DNA of 64,000 bases from Cupriavidus phytohabitans (GTDB lineage Bacteria > Pseudomonadota > Gammaproteobacteria > Burkholderiales > Burkholderiaceae), in contig NZ_AUFE01000008.1 in NCBI RefSeq assembly GCF_000426345.1, positions 124,001 through 188,000 of the forward strand, read 5' to 3'. Position 1 is the stretch's first letter; the number at the start of each line of letters is the position of its first letter. Position numbers and translations under genes: made by a program. Positions 36,060 to 45,138 of this stretch are shown here, piece after piece. The notes beneath the pieces are model-generated. The model was not told the origin of the DNA. It saw only the letters and a list, made by a program, of their open reading frames with translations, and searched no databases.

Positions 36060-38330
36060 ATGAAATTCCGCTTCCCCGTCATCATCATTGACGAAGACTT
36101 CCGCTCCGAGAACATCTCAGGCTCGGGCATCCGCGCGCTGGCCGAGGCGATCGAGAAAGAGGGCATGGAGGTCATGGGGCTGACCAGCTACGGCGACCTG
36201 ACGTCGTTCGCGCAGCAGGCCAGCCGCGCCTCGACCTTTATCGTGTCGATCGACGACGATGAGTTCGTGCGCGACGACGACCAGCCCGAAGCCGCTGCGA
36301 TCGAGAAGCTGCGCGCCTTTGTTGCCGAAGTGCGCCGCCGCAACTCTGACCTGCCGATCTTCCTGTACGGCGAGACCCGCACCTCGCGCCATATCCCCAA
36401 CGATATCCTGCGCGAGCTGCACGGCTTCATCCACATGTTCGAGGACACGCCGGAGTTCGTCGCGCGCCACATCATCCGCGAGGCCAAGGTCTATCTCGAC
36501 ACGCTGGCGCCGCCGTTCTTCAAGGCGCTGATCGACTACGCGCAGGACAGCTCGTATTCGTGGCACTGCCCCGGCCACTCGGGCGGCGTGGCGTTCCTGA
36601 AAAGCCCGGTGGGCCAGGTCTTCCACCAGTTCTTCGGCGAGAACATGCTGCGCGCCGACGTCTGCAACGCGGTGGACGAACTCGGCCAACTGCTCGACCA
36701 CACCGGCCCGGTGGCCGCGTCCGAGCGCAACGCCGCGCGCATCTTCAATTCGGACCACATGTTCTTCGTCACCAACGGCACCTCGACGTCGAACAAGATG
36801 GTGTGGCACGCCAACGTGGCGCCGGGCGATATCGTGGTGGTGGACCGCAACTGCCACAAGTCGATCCTGCACGCGATCATGATGACCGGCGCGATCCCCG
36901 TGTTCCTGATGCCCACGCGCAACCACTACGGCATCATCGGCCCGATCCCGAAGAGCGAGTTCGATCCCGAGACCATCCGCCGCAAGATCGCCAACCACCC
37001 GTTCGCCAGCAAGGCCAAGAACCAGAAGCCGCGCATCCTGACCATCACGCAGGGCACCTACGACGGCGTGCTGTACAACGCCGAGCAGATCAAGGAAATG
37101 CTGGCCGCCGAGATCGACACCCTGCATTTCGATGAAGCGTGGCTGCCGCACGCAGCGTTCCACGACTTCTATCACAACATGCACGCGATCGGTAAGGGCC
37201 GCCCGCGCAGCAAGGACGCGCTGGTGTTCGCCACGCAGTCCACGCACAAGCTGCTGGCCGGCCTGTCGCAGGCCTCGCAGATCCTCGTGCAAGACTCCGA
37301 GACACGCAAGCTGGACCGCTACCGCTTCAACGAGGCGTACCTGATGCACACCTCGACCAGCCCGCAGTATTCGATCATTGCCTCGTGCGATGTGGCGGCG
37401 GCGATGATGGAAGCGCCTGGCGGCACCGCGCTGGTGGAAGAAAGCATCCAGGAGGCCATGGACTTCCGCCGCGCCATGCGCAAGGTGGAGGGCGAGTACG
37501 ACGCCGGCCATAACGGCGACTGGTGGTTCAAGGTGTGGGGTCCGGACGCGCTGATCGAAGACGGCATCGGCGATCGCGAAGAGTGGATGCTGAAGGCCAA
37601 CGAGCGCTGGCACGGCTTCGGCGACCTCGCCGACGGCTTCAACCTGCTCGACCCGATCAAGGCCACGATCATCACCCCGGGTCTGGACGTGGATGGCGAG
37701 TTCAGCGAGCGCGGTATCCCGGCGGCGATTGTCACCAAGTACCTGGCCGAGCACGGCATCATCATCGAGAAGACGGGCCTGTACTCGTTCTTCATCATGT
37801 TCACCATCGGCATCACCAAGGGCCGCTGGAACTCGCTGGTGACCGAGCTGCAGCAGTTCAAGGACGACTACGACCAGAACCAGCCGCTGTGGCGCGTGCT
37901 GCCGGAGTTCGTCGGCAAGTATCCGCAGTACGAGCGCATGGGCCTGCGTGACCTGTGCGATGCGATCCACAGCGTGTACAAGGCCAACGATGTGGCGCGC
38001 GTAACCACCGAGATGTACCTGTCGGACATGGAGCCGGCGATGAAGCCGTCGGATGCGTGGGCAATGATGGCGCACCGCGAGATCGAGCGCGTGCCGGTCG
38101 ACGACCTCGAAGGCCGCGTCACCGCGATCTTGCTGACGCCGTACCCGCCGGGCATCCCGCTGCTGATCCCGGGCGAGCGCTTCAACCGCACCATCGTGCA
38201 GTACCTGAAGTTCGCACGCGAGTTCAACAAGCTGTTCCCGGGATTCGAGACCGATATCCACGGGCTGGTGGAGGACGAGGTGGACGGCAAGAAGGCTTAC
38301 TTCGTGGACTGCGTGAAGCAGGTAGCCTGA
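36060..38330 (+). CDS. PLP-dependent arginine/lysine/ornithine decarboxylase
   Basis: 756 residues of the large bacterial basic-amino-acid decarboxylase family (group III, fold I). It has an N-terminal CheY-like wing domain (FPVIIIDEDFRSENISGSG), a PLP-binding domain with WHCPGHSGGVAF and Lys397 in STHKLLAGLSQAS, and a C-terminal domain (TAILLTPYPPGIPLLIPGERF). It makes a polyamine or diamine precursor from a basic amino acid. The arginine-decarboxylase subtype seems most likely but cannot be settled by eye. The start at 36060 is set by family alignment; an in-frame ATG at 35982 falls inside the leader hairpin. A terminator follows at 38361. Confidence 0.9.
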   Translation: MKFRFPVIIIDEDFRSENISGSGIRALAEAIEKEGMEVMGLTSYGDLTSFAQQASRASTFIVSIDDDEFVRDDDQPEAAAIEKLRAFVAEVRRRNSDLPIFLYGETRTSRHIPNDILRELHGFIHMFEDTPEFVARHIIREAKVYLDTLAPPFFKALIDYAQDSSYSWHCPGHSGGVAFLKSPVGQVFHQFFGENMLRADVCNAVDELGQLLDHTGPVAASERNAARIFNSDHMFFVTNGTSTSNKMVWHANVAPGDIVVVDRNCHKSILHAIMMTGAIPVFLMPTRNHYGIIGPIPKSEFDPETIRRKIANHPFASKAKNQKPRILTITQGTYDGVLYNAEQIKEMLAAEIDTLHFDEAWLPHAAFHDFYHNMHAIGKGRPRSKDALVFATQSTHKLLAGLSQASQILVQDSETRKLDRYRFNEAYLMHTSTSPQYSIIASCDVAAAMMEAPGGTALVEESIQEAMDFRRAMRKVEGEYDAGHNGDWWFKVWGPDALIEDGIGDREEWMLKANERWHGFGDLADGFNLLDPIKATIITPGLDVDGEFSERGIPAAIVTKYLAEHGIIIEKTGLYSFFIMFTIGITKGRWNSLVTELQQFKDDYDQNQPLWRVLPEFVGKYPQYERMGLRDLCDAIHSVYKANDVARVTTEMYLSDMEPAMKPSDAWAMMAHREIERVPVDDLEGRVTAILLTPYPPGIPLLIPGERFNRTIVQYLKFAREFNKLFPGFETDIHGLVEDEVDGKKAYFVDCVKQVA

Positions 38331-38360
38331 GCGGCCAACCGGAGTCCCGGCACCTGAGAA

Positions 38361-38391
38361 GCCCCGCAGCCCCGCGCATGCGGGGCTTTTT
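38361..38391 (+). terminator. Rho-independent terminator after the decarboxylase gene
   Basis: CCCCGC, loop GCAT, GCGGGG, then C and five T (stem 38370-38385). An alternative longer stem uses the upstream GCCCCGC. It lies 30-60 nt after the decarboxylase stop. Confidence 0.85.
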
Positions 38392-38465
38392 CGTTGTAGC
38401 CGAACGGATGCAACAACTCCCCTCCCGTCCCGCTGAACCCCGCCATTTCGCATGACCCGGTGCGG

Positions 38466-39965
38466 CAAGCCCCGCCGTTCAGGGCGGGTAAGGATAGCGC
38501 GGACGGCGTACCCGTCCTTGGATTTCAGTGAGGCGTCTGTTGCTGTTCGATGTATTAGCGCACGATGGGGATCGGAGCGCCGCCGCAGGATGAGGCGATA
38601 AGACGGCGACCACAGGATGCCCTTCCAGTAGCGGTTTTGGATGTCGGGCCGTTCCCTTGTGCAGCAGGTGGCTGGACATGACTTTGAGGTATTGTTGAGC
38701 CATGCAACGACTTCAAGCCTTCAAGTACGAGTTGATGCCGACCAGCGAGCAGCATCGCAGCATGCGCCGCTTCGCCGGATCGTGCCGGTTTGTATTCAAT
38801 AAGGCGCTGGCGTTGCAGAAGGAACGCCATGAGCAAGGTGAGAAGAAGCTCGACTACGCCGGCCTATGCAAGCTGCTTACCGCGTGGCGCAACAGCACAG
38901 ACACCGCCTGGTTGGCCGATGCACCCGTTCATCCACTGCAACAGACGCTCAAGGATTTGGAGCGGGCCTACGCCAACTTCTTCGCCAGGCGGGCCGACTT
39001 CCCGCACTTCAAGAAGAAGGGCCAAAGCGACAGCTTCCGCTATCCTGATCCGAAGCAGATCAAGCAGGACCAGGCCAACAGCCGCCTGTTCCTGCCGAAG
39101 CTCGGCTGGCTGCGCTACCGCAATTGCCGTGAGACGCTCGGCACGGTGAAAAACGTCACAGTCAGCCTGTCGGGCGGCAGGTGGTTTGTGTCGATCCAGA
39201 CCGAGCGAGAGGTCGAGCAGCCCGTCCCCAACGGCGGCGCGGTTGGCATCGACATGGGCGTGGCGCGGTTCGCTACGCTCTCGGACGGCACGTGCTACGC
39301 GCCGCTCAACAGCTTCAAGCGGCATGAAACCGCGCTGCGCAAGGCCCAGCAGGCGATGAGCCGCAAAAACAAGTTCAGCAAGAACTGGACCAAGGCGAAA
39401 GCTCGCGTTCAGCACATTCATTCCCGGATCGGCAATGCCCGCCGCGACTACCTGCACAAGACCACGACCGCGATCAGCCAAAACCACGCGATGGTGTGTA
39501 TCGAGGACTTGCAGGTGCGGAATATGTCCAAGTCGGCGGCAGGCACGGCGGAGGCGCCGGGAAGAAACGTGCGGGCCAAGTCTGGCCTGAACAAGGCCAT
39601 CCTCGATCAGGGCTGGTCCGAGTTCCGCCGCCAGCTGGACTACAAGCTTGCGTGGAGGGGCGGCTATCTCATTGCCGTGTCGCCGCAGAACACAAGCCGC
39701 ACCTGCCCGTGTTGTGGTCATGTATCGGCGCACAACAGGCAGTCCCAAGCCCGGTTCGAGTGTGTGGAATGCGGCTTCGAGCAAAACGCCGATGTGGTCG
39801 GCGCGATCAATGTTCTAAGGGCGGGACACGCCCGGCTAGCCTGTGAAGTGAGCGATGCAGTCGGGTCGCCAGCAGCAGGAACCCACCGAAGCGACTCAGG
39901 GGCGGTTTAATGCCGCGCCTGAGCGCCGTAAGGATCGCCGGCCTGCAGACCGGCGAGGATGTCAA
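38466..39965 (+). mobile_element. IS200/IS605-family element carrying tnpB only (element 1)
   Basis: The left end has a hairpin (CCCGCC/GGCGGG, 38471-38488) inside a 25-base block starting CCCCGCCGTTCAGGGCGGGT. The right end has a hairpin (TCGCCGG/CCGGCGA, 39935-39956) leading into GAGGATGTCAA at 39955-39965. The same left block (22 of 25 bases) and right tip (11 of 11) bound element 2 at 59573-60713. Subterminal hairpins without terminal inverted repeats are typical of this family. No tnpA is present, so movement would need a transposase in trans. It lies between two convergent terminators (38361, 40132). Ends are approximate to a few bases. Confidence 0.75.
38702..39910 (+). CDS. tnpB: TnpB RNA-guided nuclease (IS200/IS605 OrfB) with complete D-E-D triad
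   Basis: 402 residues. TnpB proteins use an RNA made from the element's 3' end to cut DNA next to a short target-adjacent motif. The RuvC triad is intact: Asp184 (GIDMGVARFATL), Glu268 (MVCIEDLQVRNM) and Asp364 (NADVVGAINVL). The zinc ribbon has Cys335/338 and Cys354/357. The N-terminal helix-turn-helix/OrfB region (FKYELMPTSEQHRSMRRFAG) is present. Length is normal. The protein probably remains active. The stop is 55 nt before the right end, so a guide RNA would begin within the 3' coding region. Confidence 0.9.
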   Translation: MQRLQAFKYELMPTSEQHRSMRRFAGSCRFVFNKALALQKERHEQGEKKLDYAGLCKLLTAWRNSTDTAWLADAPVHPLQQTLKDLERAYANFFARRADFPHFKKKGQSDSFRYPDPKQIKQDQANSRLFLPKLGWLRYRNCRETLGTVKNVTVSLSGGRWFVSIQTEREVEQPVPNGGAVGIDMGVARFATLSDGTCYAPLNSFKRHETALRKAQQAMSRKNKFSKNWTKAKARVQHIHSRIGNARRDYLHKTTTAISQNHAMVCIEDLQVRNMSKSAAGTAEAPGRNVRAKSGLNKAILDQGWSEFRRQLDYKLAWRGGYLIAVSPQNTSRTCPCCGHVSAHNRQSQARFECVECGFEQNADVVGAINVLRAGHARLACEVSDAVGSPAAGTHRSDSGAV

Positions 39966-40131
39966 ATTGGTGTCAATCAAATAGATGCGGCGCCTCGCCA
40001 AGATCCAGATTGCGCTGGAAACCCATTATGCGGTGAGGCAATGGTGTCCAGGGGCATGGCTTCCTGGCAGATTTGGAGAGCAGTCTGCGCCGTGCCCGCG
40101 TGCTGGCAGATAAGCCGATTCGCAACGCGAA
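39966..40131. other. Flank between element 1 and the dctM terminator
   Basis: About 165 nt with no coding signal. The first bases (ATTGGTGTCAATCAAATAGA, 39966-39985) would be the guide segment if a TnpB guide RNA reads past the right end. Confidence 0.4.
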
Positions 40132-40165
40132 AGAAAAAAAGCCCCGCAGCGCTTGCGGGGCTTTT
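40132..40165 (-). terminator. Terminator after dctM, bidirectional
   Basis: On the minus strand: AAAAGCCCCGCA, five-base loop, TGCGGGGCTTTTTTTTT. It is symmetric enough to act also on plus-strand transcripts leaving element 1. It lies about 30 nt past the dctM stop. Confidence 0.85.
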
Positions 40166-40194
40166 CGACCTTGCGGGTCCGGACGATGCCGGCT

Positions 40195-41916
40195 CTAGTT
40201 CTTCTTTTTCTCGAACTCGAACTGGGGCGCCGACGGCTCGCTCTCCGCGGCTGGCTGGGCCGGCAACTCCAGACCTTCGCCGCCGCCCGCTTGCCCGGCC
40301 GGCGCCGGCACCGACAGGCTCGGCGCCGATGGCTTGGGGCCGGCGCTATCCAGGTCGATGCTCAGGTCACGCGTGATGCTGCGGTCCTGGGCCTTGTGGC
40401 CGCCGGTCGCAACCAGGCCCGGGAAGACGATGATCAACGCCACCATGATCAGCTGGATGGCCACGAACGGCACCGCACCCCAGTAGATGTCCGACGTCTT
40501 CACCTCGCGCGGCGCCACCGAGCGCAGGTAGAACAGCGAAAAGCCGAACGGCGGGTGCATGAACGAAGTCTGCATGTTCACCGCCAGCAGTACGCCGAAC
40601 CAGATCAGGTCGATGCCGAGCTTGTCCGCCACCGGCCCCACCAGCGGCACCAGGATAAAGGCAAGCTCGAAGAAGTCCAGGAAGAACGCCAGCAGGAAGA
40701 ACAGCACGTTGACTGCGACCAGGAAGCCGGTCTGGCCGCCCGGCAGGGCGGTCAGCAGGTGCTCCACCCAGATATGGCCGTCCACGCCGTAGAAGGTCAG
40801 CGAGAACACCCGTGCGCCGATCAGAATGAAGATCACGAAGGCCGACAGCTTGAGCGTCGCCTCCATTGCCTGCCGGGTCAGCCCCAGATCCAGGCGGCGC
40901 TTCAGCAGGGCCAGCACCAGCGCGCCCAGCGCGCCCATGCCGCCGCCTTCGGTCGGCGTGGCCACGCCGACGAAGATGGTGCCGAGCACCAGGAAGATCA
41001 GCGCCAGCGGCGGGATCAGCACGAAGGTGACCTTTTCGGCCATGTGCGACAGCAGGTTCAGCTTCAGCGCCTTGTTGATCACCGCCAGCACGAAGGCGAA
41101 CAGGATCGCCGCGCCCACCGAGATCACCAGGCGCTCGTCCAGCGGCGCCTCCGGCTTGTACATCTTGTCCACCGCCACGCCTACCGCGACCGACAGCGCG
41201 GTCAGCACCAGTACCGACGCCGCGCCACTCTTGCCGCTGGGCTCGCGGAAGGTGCGTGCCTCGATCGGCAGCGCCGGCGCCGCGCTCGGCTTGATCAGCG
41301 TGACCAGCAGCACGTAGCCCATGTACATGCCCGTCAGCACCAGGCCCGGCACGAACGCGCCCTTATACATGTCGCCCACCGAGCGGCCAAGCTGGTCGGC
41401 CAGCACGATCAGCACCAGCGACGGCGGGATGATCTGTGCCAGCGTGCCCGAGGCGGCGATCACGCCCGATGCCAGCCGCTTGTCGTACTTGTACTTCAGC
41501 ATCAGCGGCAGCGAGATCAGGCCCATCGAGATCACCGAGGCCGCCACCACGCCGGTGGTCGCCGCCAGCAGCGCGCCGACGAAGATCACCGCATAGGCCA
41601 AGCCGCCCCGGATCGGGCCGAACAGCTGGCCGATGGTGTCGAGCAGGTCTTCGGCCATCCCGGATCGCTCGAGGATCAGGCCCATGAAGGTGAAGAACGG
41701 GATCGCCAGCAGCGTGTCGTTCTCCATGATGCCGAACAGCCGGCTGGGGAGGGCCTGCAGCAGCTCGGGCGGCAGCATGCCCAACTCGATACCGATAAAG
41801 GCGAACAGCAGGCCGTTGGCGGCCAGCGCGAAAGCGATCGGAAAGCCCGACAGCAGGAATACGACCAGCGAAGCGAACATGATCGGGGCCATGTTCGCGA
41901 TCAGGAATTGCGTCAT
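40195..41916 (-). CDS. dctM: TRAP transporter large membrane subunit
   Basis: 573 residues and about 12 membrane helices. TRAP transporters use a sodium or proton gradient to import organic acids captured by a periplasmic DctP protein. The DctM core is clear (MENDTLLAIPFFTFMGLILERSGMA, SGTLAQIIPPSLVLIVLAD, and DFFELAFILVPLVGPVADKLG). It is longer than usual (about 430) owing to a central insertion with extra helices (about 215-330) and a 70-residue hydrophilic Pro/Ser/Glu-rich C-terminal tail. dctQ lies 12 nt upstream. No dctP is in the window. Confidence 0.92.
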   Translation of the reverse strand: MTQFLIANMAPIMFASLVVFLLSGFPIAFALAANGLLFAFIGIELGMLPPELLQALPSRLFGIMENDTLLAIPFFTFMGLILERSGMAEDLLDTIGQLFGPIRGGLAYAVIFVGALLAATTGVVAASVISMGLISLPLMLKYKYDKRLASGVIAASGTLAQIIPPSLVLIVLADQLGRSVGDMYKGAFVPGLVLTGMYMGYVLLVTLIKPSAAPALPIEARTFREPSGKSGAASVLVLTALSVAVGVAVDKMYKPEAPLDERLVISVGAAILFAFVLAVINKALKLNLLSHMAEKVTFVLIPPLALIFLVLGTIFVGVATPTEGGGMGALGALVLALLKRRLDLGLTRQAMEATLKLSAFVIFILIGARVFSLTFYGVDGHIWVEHLLTALPGGQTGFLVAVNVLFFLLAFFLDFFELAFILVPLVGPVADKLGIDLIWFGVLLAVNMQTSFMHPPFGFSLFYLRSVAPREVKTSDIYWGAVPFVAIQLIMVALIIVFPGLVATGGHKAQDRSITRDLSIDLDSAGPKPSAPSLSVPAPAGQAGGGEGLELPAQPAAESEPSAPQFEFEKKKN

Positions 41917-41928
41917 CGTGCGCGCTCC

Positions 41929-42528
41929 TTATTGTTTTTCGGACGGACCGGGCTGGTTGGCCTGCGCGATCGCGGCGATCTCCAGCGCCGGGTCGACGGC
42001 GTGCTTGCGGAATGCCGAGAATGGCAGCTCGCCCTTCAGGTACGCAAAGCGCTTGATCAGTTCGGACAGGCCCTGCAGGATCAGCAGCAGGAAGCCCGCG
42101 GCGATCAGGAATTTGGCGGGCCAGCGGATCAGGCCTCCGGCATTGCCGGACATCTCATGGCCGACATAAGACAGCCAGAAGTAGGGGATCGCCAGCCAGA
42201 GGATGATGGCCGAGATCGGCAGCAGGAAAAACAGGATGCCGAAGATATCGATCCAGACCTGGGTGCGCTCGGAGAAGCGGCCGGCGATGACGTCGATGCG
42301 CACATGTTCGTCACGCATCAGCGTGTAGGGGGCGCCGAGCAGGAACACGCCGGCGAACATATACCATTGCAGTTCGAGCCATGCGTTGGAACTGATGCTG
42401 AAGGTGTAGCGAATGATGGCGTTACCTGCGCAGACCAGTACGGCCAGCAGGATCAGCCATTTCGCCCATTGCCCGATGAATTCATTCACGGCGTCGATAA
42501 GCCGCGAGATCCTCATAAGGAGAGACAT
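41929..42528 (-). CDS. dctQ: TRAP transporter small membrane subunit
   Basis: 199 residues with four membrane helices. The DctQ signature is seen in RYTFSISSNAWLELQWYMFAGVFLLGAPYTLMRDEHVRIDV (read across the second and third helices). It partners DctM, whose gene starts 12 nt downstream. Start at 42528, with AGGA upstream; Met5 is an alternative. The C-terminus (about 25 residues) is hydrophilic. Confidence 0.92.
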   Translation of the reverse strand: MSLLMRISRLIDAVNEFIGQWAKWLILLAVLVCAGNAIIRYTFSISSNAWLELQWYMFAGVFLLGAPYTLMRDEHVRIDVIAGRFSERTQVWIDIFGILFFLLPISAIILWLAIPYFWLSYVGHEMSGNAGGLIRWPAKFLIAAGFLLLILQGLSELIKRFAYLKGELPFSAFRKHAVDPALEIAAIAQANQPGPSEKQ

Positions 42529-42760
42529 GTGATCGTCCTAGGGATTGGGGATACAGGGGTGGCGCGTTAGTTTACGGCGTCACTTGTCCTACATCTTTAG
42601 GGTGAATCCCCAGTGCATCACATTTGCGGCCGCGCTTGCAGCGAACAGGCACTAATGCACGCGGAATTGCGGCGAATTCCGTATTTTCTGGGCAGCATTG
42701 CCCCGAGGTGGGATAACCGCTTCGTGGAAATAACAACAGTGTCGGTGCGAAGGCGCACAG
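42529..42760. other. Intergenic region upstream of dctQ
   Basis: About 230 nt before the argH terminator. It should carry the dctQM promoter. The only ordered signal seen is the dyad at 42662-42681, listed separately. Confidence 0.4.
42662..42681. promoter_or_regulatory. Candidate operator dyad upstream of dctQM
   Basis: CGGAATT, six bases, AATTCCG: a perfect 7-bp inverted repeat about 135-155 nt upstream of dctQ. It could be a repressor or activator site. The regulator is unknown. Confidence 0.35.
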
Positions 42761-42793
42761 AAAAGACAAAACGGGAGCGCGCGCTCCCGTTTG
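42761..42793 (-). terminator. Rho-independent terminator after argH
   Basis: A perfect 20-bp palindrome, ACGGGAGCGC/GCGCTCCCGT (42771-42790), followed on the minus strand by TTTTGTCTTTT. It lies about 50 nt beyond the argH stop. Confidence 0.85.
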
Positions 42794-42839
42794 TCATGAC
42801 CGGCGTGGGGGTGGGCGCAGGGCGCCGCCCTCCTGGCCG

Positions 42840-44258
42840 TCAGGCGTTCAGTGCCTTACGTGCGTCGGCAATGGCAGCGCGCACCTGGTCCGGCGCGGTG
42901 CCGCCAATATGGTTGCGCGCGGCGACCGAGCCTTCCAGCGTCAGCACGGTGTGCACGTCGTCGCCGATCAGCGCGGCCTTGTCGCCCAGGCCGGACACGT
43001 CGCGCAGCTCGGCCACGGTCAGGTCGGCCAGGTCGCACTGGCGGCTGTCGCAGGCACGGACAGCGTGGGCGACGGCCTCGTGCGCGTCGCGGAAGGGCAG
43101 GCCCTTCTTGACCAGGTAGTCGGCCAGGTCGGTGGCGGTGGCGTAGCCCTGCAGCGCGGCGGCGCGCATCGCTTCCGGCTTGACGGTGATGCCCGGCACC
43201 ATGTCGGCGAAGATGCGCAGCGTGTCCACGATGGTGTCGACGGTGTCGAACAGCGGCTCCTTGTCTTCCTGGTTGTCCTTGTTGTACGCCAGCGGCTGGC
43301 CCTTCATCAGGGTCAGCAGGCCGATCAGGTGGCCGTTGACGCGGCCGGTCTTGCCGCGCGCCAGCTCGGGCACGTCGGGGTTCTTCTTCTGCGGCATGAT
43401 CGAGCTGCCGGTGCAGAAGCGGTCGGCGATGTCGATAAAGCCGACGCGCGGGCTCATCCACAGCACCAGCTCTTCCGAGAATCGCGACACGTGGGTCATC
43501 ACCAGCGCGGCGGCGGCGCAGAATTCGATGGCGAAGTCGCGGTCCGACACGGCATCCAGCGAATTGCGGCAGACGCCGTCGAAGCCCAGCTGCTGCGCCA
43601 CGAACTCGCGGTCGATCGGGTAGCTGGTGCCGGCCAGCGCGGCGGCGCCCAGGGGCAGGCGGTTGACGCGCTTGCGGCAGTCGGCCATGCGCTCGGCATC
43701 GCGGGTGAACATTTCCACGTAGGCCAGCAGGTGGTGGCCGAAGGTAACCGGCTGCGCCACCTGCAGGTGGGTGAATCCGGGCAGGATGGTGTCGGCGTTC
43801 TGGTCGGCCAGGTCGAGCAGCGAGGTGCGCAGCGCGCCGAGCAGGGAGATGATGTTGTCGATCTCGCTGCGCAGCCACAGGCGGATATCGGTCGCGACCT
43901 GGTCATTGCGCGAGCGGCCGGTGTGCAGGCGCTTGCCGGCATCGCCCACCAGCGCGGTCAGGCGCGCCTCGATATTCAGGTGGACGTCTTCCAGGTCCAG
44001 CTTCCATTCGAAGCTGCCGGCCTCGATCTCGCCCTTGATCTGGGCCATGCCGCGTTCGATCTCGGCGCGGTCGGCCTCGGCGATGATGCCCTGTTTCGCC
44101 AGCATGGCCGCGTGGGCCAGCGAACCCTGGATGTCGAACAGGGCCAGGCGCTTGTCGAAGAACACCGAGGCGGTGTAGCGCTTCACCAGGTCGGACATCG
44201 GTTCGGAGAAGCGGGCGGACCAGGCTTCGCCTTTCTTGGCAAGTTGGGAGGTGGACAT
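42840..44258 (-). CDS. argH: Argininosuccinate lyase
   Basis: Last step of arginine synthesis: argininosuccinate to arginine and fumarate, cytosolic homotetramer. The 472 residues carry the fumarase/aspartase superfamily signature [15 protein letters not shown] and the conserved [13 protein letters not shown] and [16 protein letters not shown]. The start at 44258 ([17 protein letters not shown]) is set by family length; the upstream open frame is unrelated. It is monocistronic with its own terminator. Confidence 0.96.
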   Translation of the reverse strand: MSTSQLAKKGEAWSARFSEPMSDLVKRYTASVFFDKRLALFDIQGSLAHAAMLAKQGIIAEADRAEIERGMAQIKGEIEAGSFEWKLDLEDVHLNIEARLTALVGDAGKRLHTGRSRNDQVATDIRLWLRSEIDNIISLLGALRTSLLDLADQNADTILPGFTHLQVAQPVTFGHHLLAYVEMFTRDAERMADCRKRVNRLPLGAAALAGTSYPIDREFVAQQLGFDGVCRNSLDAVSDRDFAIEFCAAAALVMTHVSRFSEELVLWMSPRVGFIDIADRFCTGSSIMPQKKNPDVPELARGKTGRVNGHLIGLLTLMKGQPLAYNKDNQEDKEPLFDTVDTIVDTLRIFADMVPGITVKPEAMRAAALQGYATATDLADYLVKKGLPFRDAHEAVAHAVRACDSRQCDLADLTVAELRDVSGLGDKAALIGDDVHTVLTLEGSVAARNHIGGTAPDQVRAAIADARKALNA

Positions 44259-44391
44259 GGACGTCGGCTGCAGTGGTTCGCCGCGGTCGGCCGGCGCGTT
44301 GAGCGTCGGCGGGCGCAAGCGAATTGGAGAATTTGGGAAAAGGGCGATTATATCGTCCGCCGGGAGCATGGCGGCGCCGGCCGGGCCTCGG

Positions 44392-45138
44392 TTACAGCGG
44401 GTTGTGGAGCACAGGCCCCTTGAACACCACCGGGCCGCTCGGCCCGTCGGCACTGGGCGAGCCGCCGGTCGGCTCGATACTGACCGCCAGCGCCGGCACC
44501 GCGGCAGGGGGCTCCGCCAGCGCGAGGCGGGCCTGCGGCGCCCGGCCGATCACGCCGAGCGAGCGCGGCTTGCCATCGGCCGGCAGGGCCCACAGCTGCA
44601 GCACCTGCCGCTCGCTCAGTTCCAGGTGATCCAGGCGTCGCACGATCAGGCTGCGTGCGCTTGCGTCCCACGACACCAGCATGGCGGGCTGGGCGTGGTC
44701 GTCGTTGAGCACGGCGATGATCGCGGCCGGCGCGGCCTCGCGCTGCTGTCCCACCTGCATGCCGATCCCGATCGACAGCACCGCCACCACGGCCATTGCC
44801 GCCGCCGCGCCGCGCCAGAAAAGCGGGGTCGACCACAGCCGCTGCCACCACCCGGCCGCCGGTTCGGCCATCGGCGGCCCCGGCGCCAGACTCTCAACGG
44901 GCGCCTTCCAGCCCAGCCGTGTTTCGATGCCGCACCAGACCTTGTCGACCGGTTCCGCCGTCGCCTGCAGCTCGGACACGCCGGCCAGCCGGTCCTGCCA
45001 GCGCAGGATGGCGGCGTGCACCGCCGGTTCTTCGCGCGCGAGGTGTTCCATGCGCCGGCGCGCGCCACCGCGCAGCACGCCCAGCGCGTACTGGGCGGCA
45101 AGGCGGTCGAGCAGCTCGGGATGGGCGGCCAGCTTCAT
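44392..45138 (-). CDS. Anti-sigma factor, RskA-type
   Basis: 248 residues: a cytoplasmic N-terminal sigma-binding part ([25 protein letters not shown]), one membrane helix ([19 protein letters not shown], about residues 111-130) and a periplasmic RskA/anti-sigma-K domain ([23 protein letters not shown]). It should hold the sigma factor encoded just upstream at the membrane until a signal releases it. The N-terminal part lacks the HxxxCxxC zinc motif of many anti-sigma factors. Its start overlaps the sigma gene by four bases, so translation is coupled. Confidence 0.87.
   Translation of the reverse strand: MKLAAHPELLDRLAAQYALGVLRGGARRRMEHLAREEPAVHAAILRWQDRLAGVSELQATAEPVDKVWCGIETRLGWKAPVESLAPGPPMAEPAAGWWQRLWSTPLFWRGAAAAMAVVAVLSIGIGMQVGQQREAAPAAIIAVLNDDHAQPAMLVSWDASARSLIVRRLDHLELSERQVLQLWALPADGKPRSLGVIGRAPQARLALAEPPAAVPALAVSIEPTGGSPSADGPSGPVVFKGPVLHNPL

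Noticed and set aside
36117-38468. A 783-codon open frame opposite the decarboxylase gene
   Set aside because: Antisense shadow with the usual His/Arg/Val/Leu bias and no motifs.
38359-38500. GC-rich hairpins near 38360 and 38471 as one structure
   Set aside because: The first is a terminator with its own T-tract; the second belongs to the left end of the tnpB element, as shown by its copy at 60691-60710.
40153-42570. An 805-codon open frame opposite dctM-dctQ
   Set aside because: Antisense of two genes with clear TRAP motifs; Gln/Arg/His-rich nonsense composition that crosses both intergenic boundaries.
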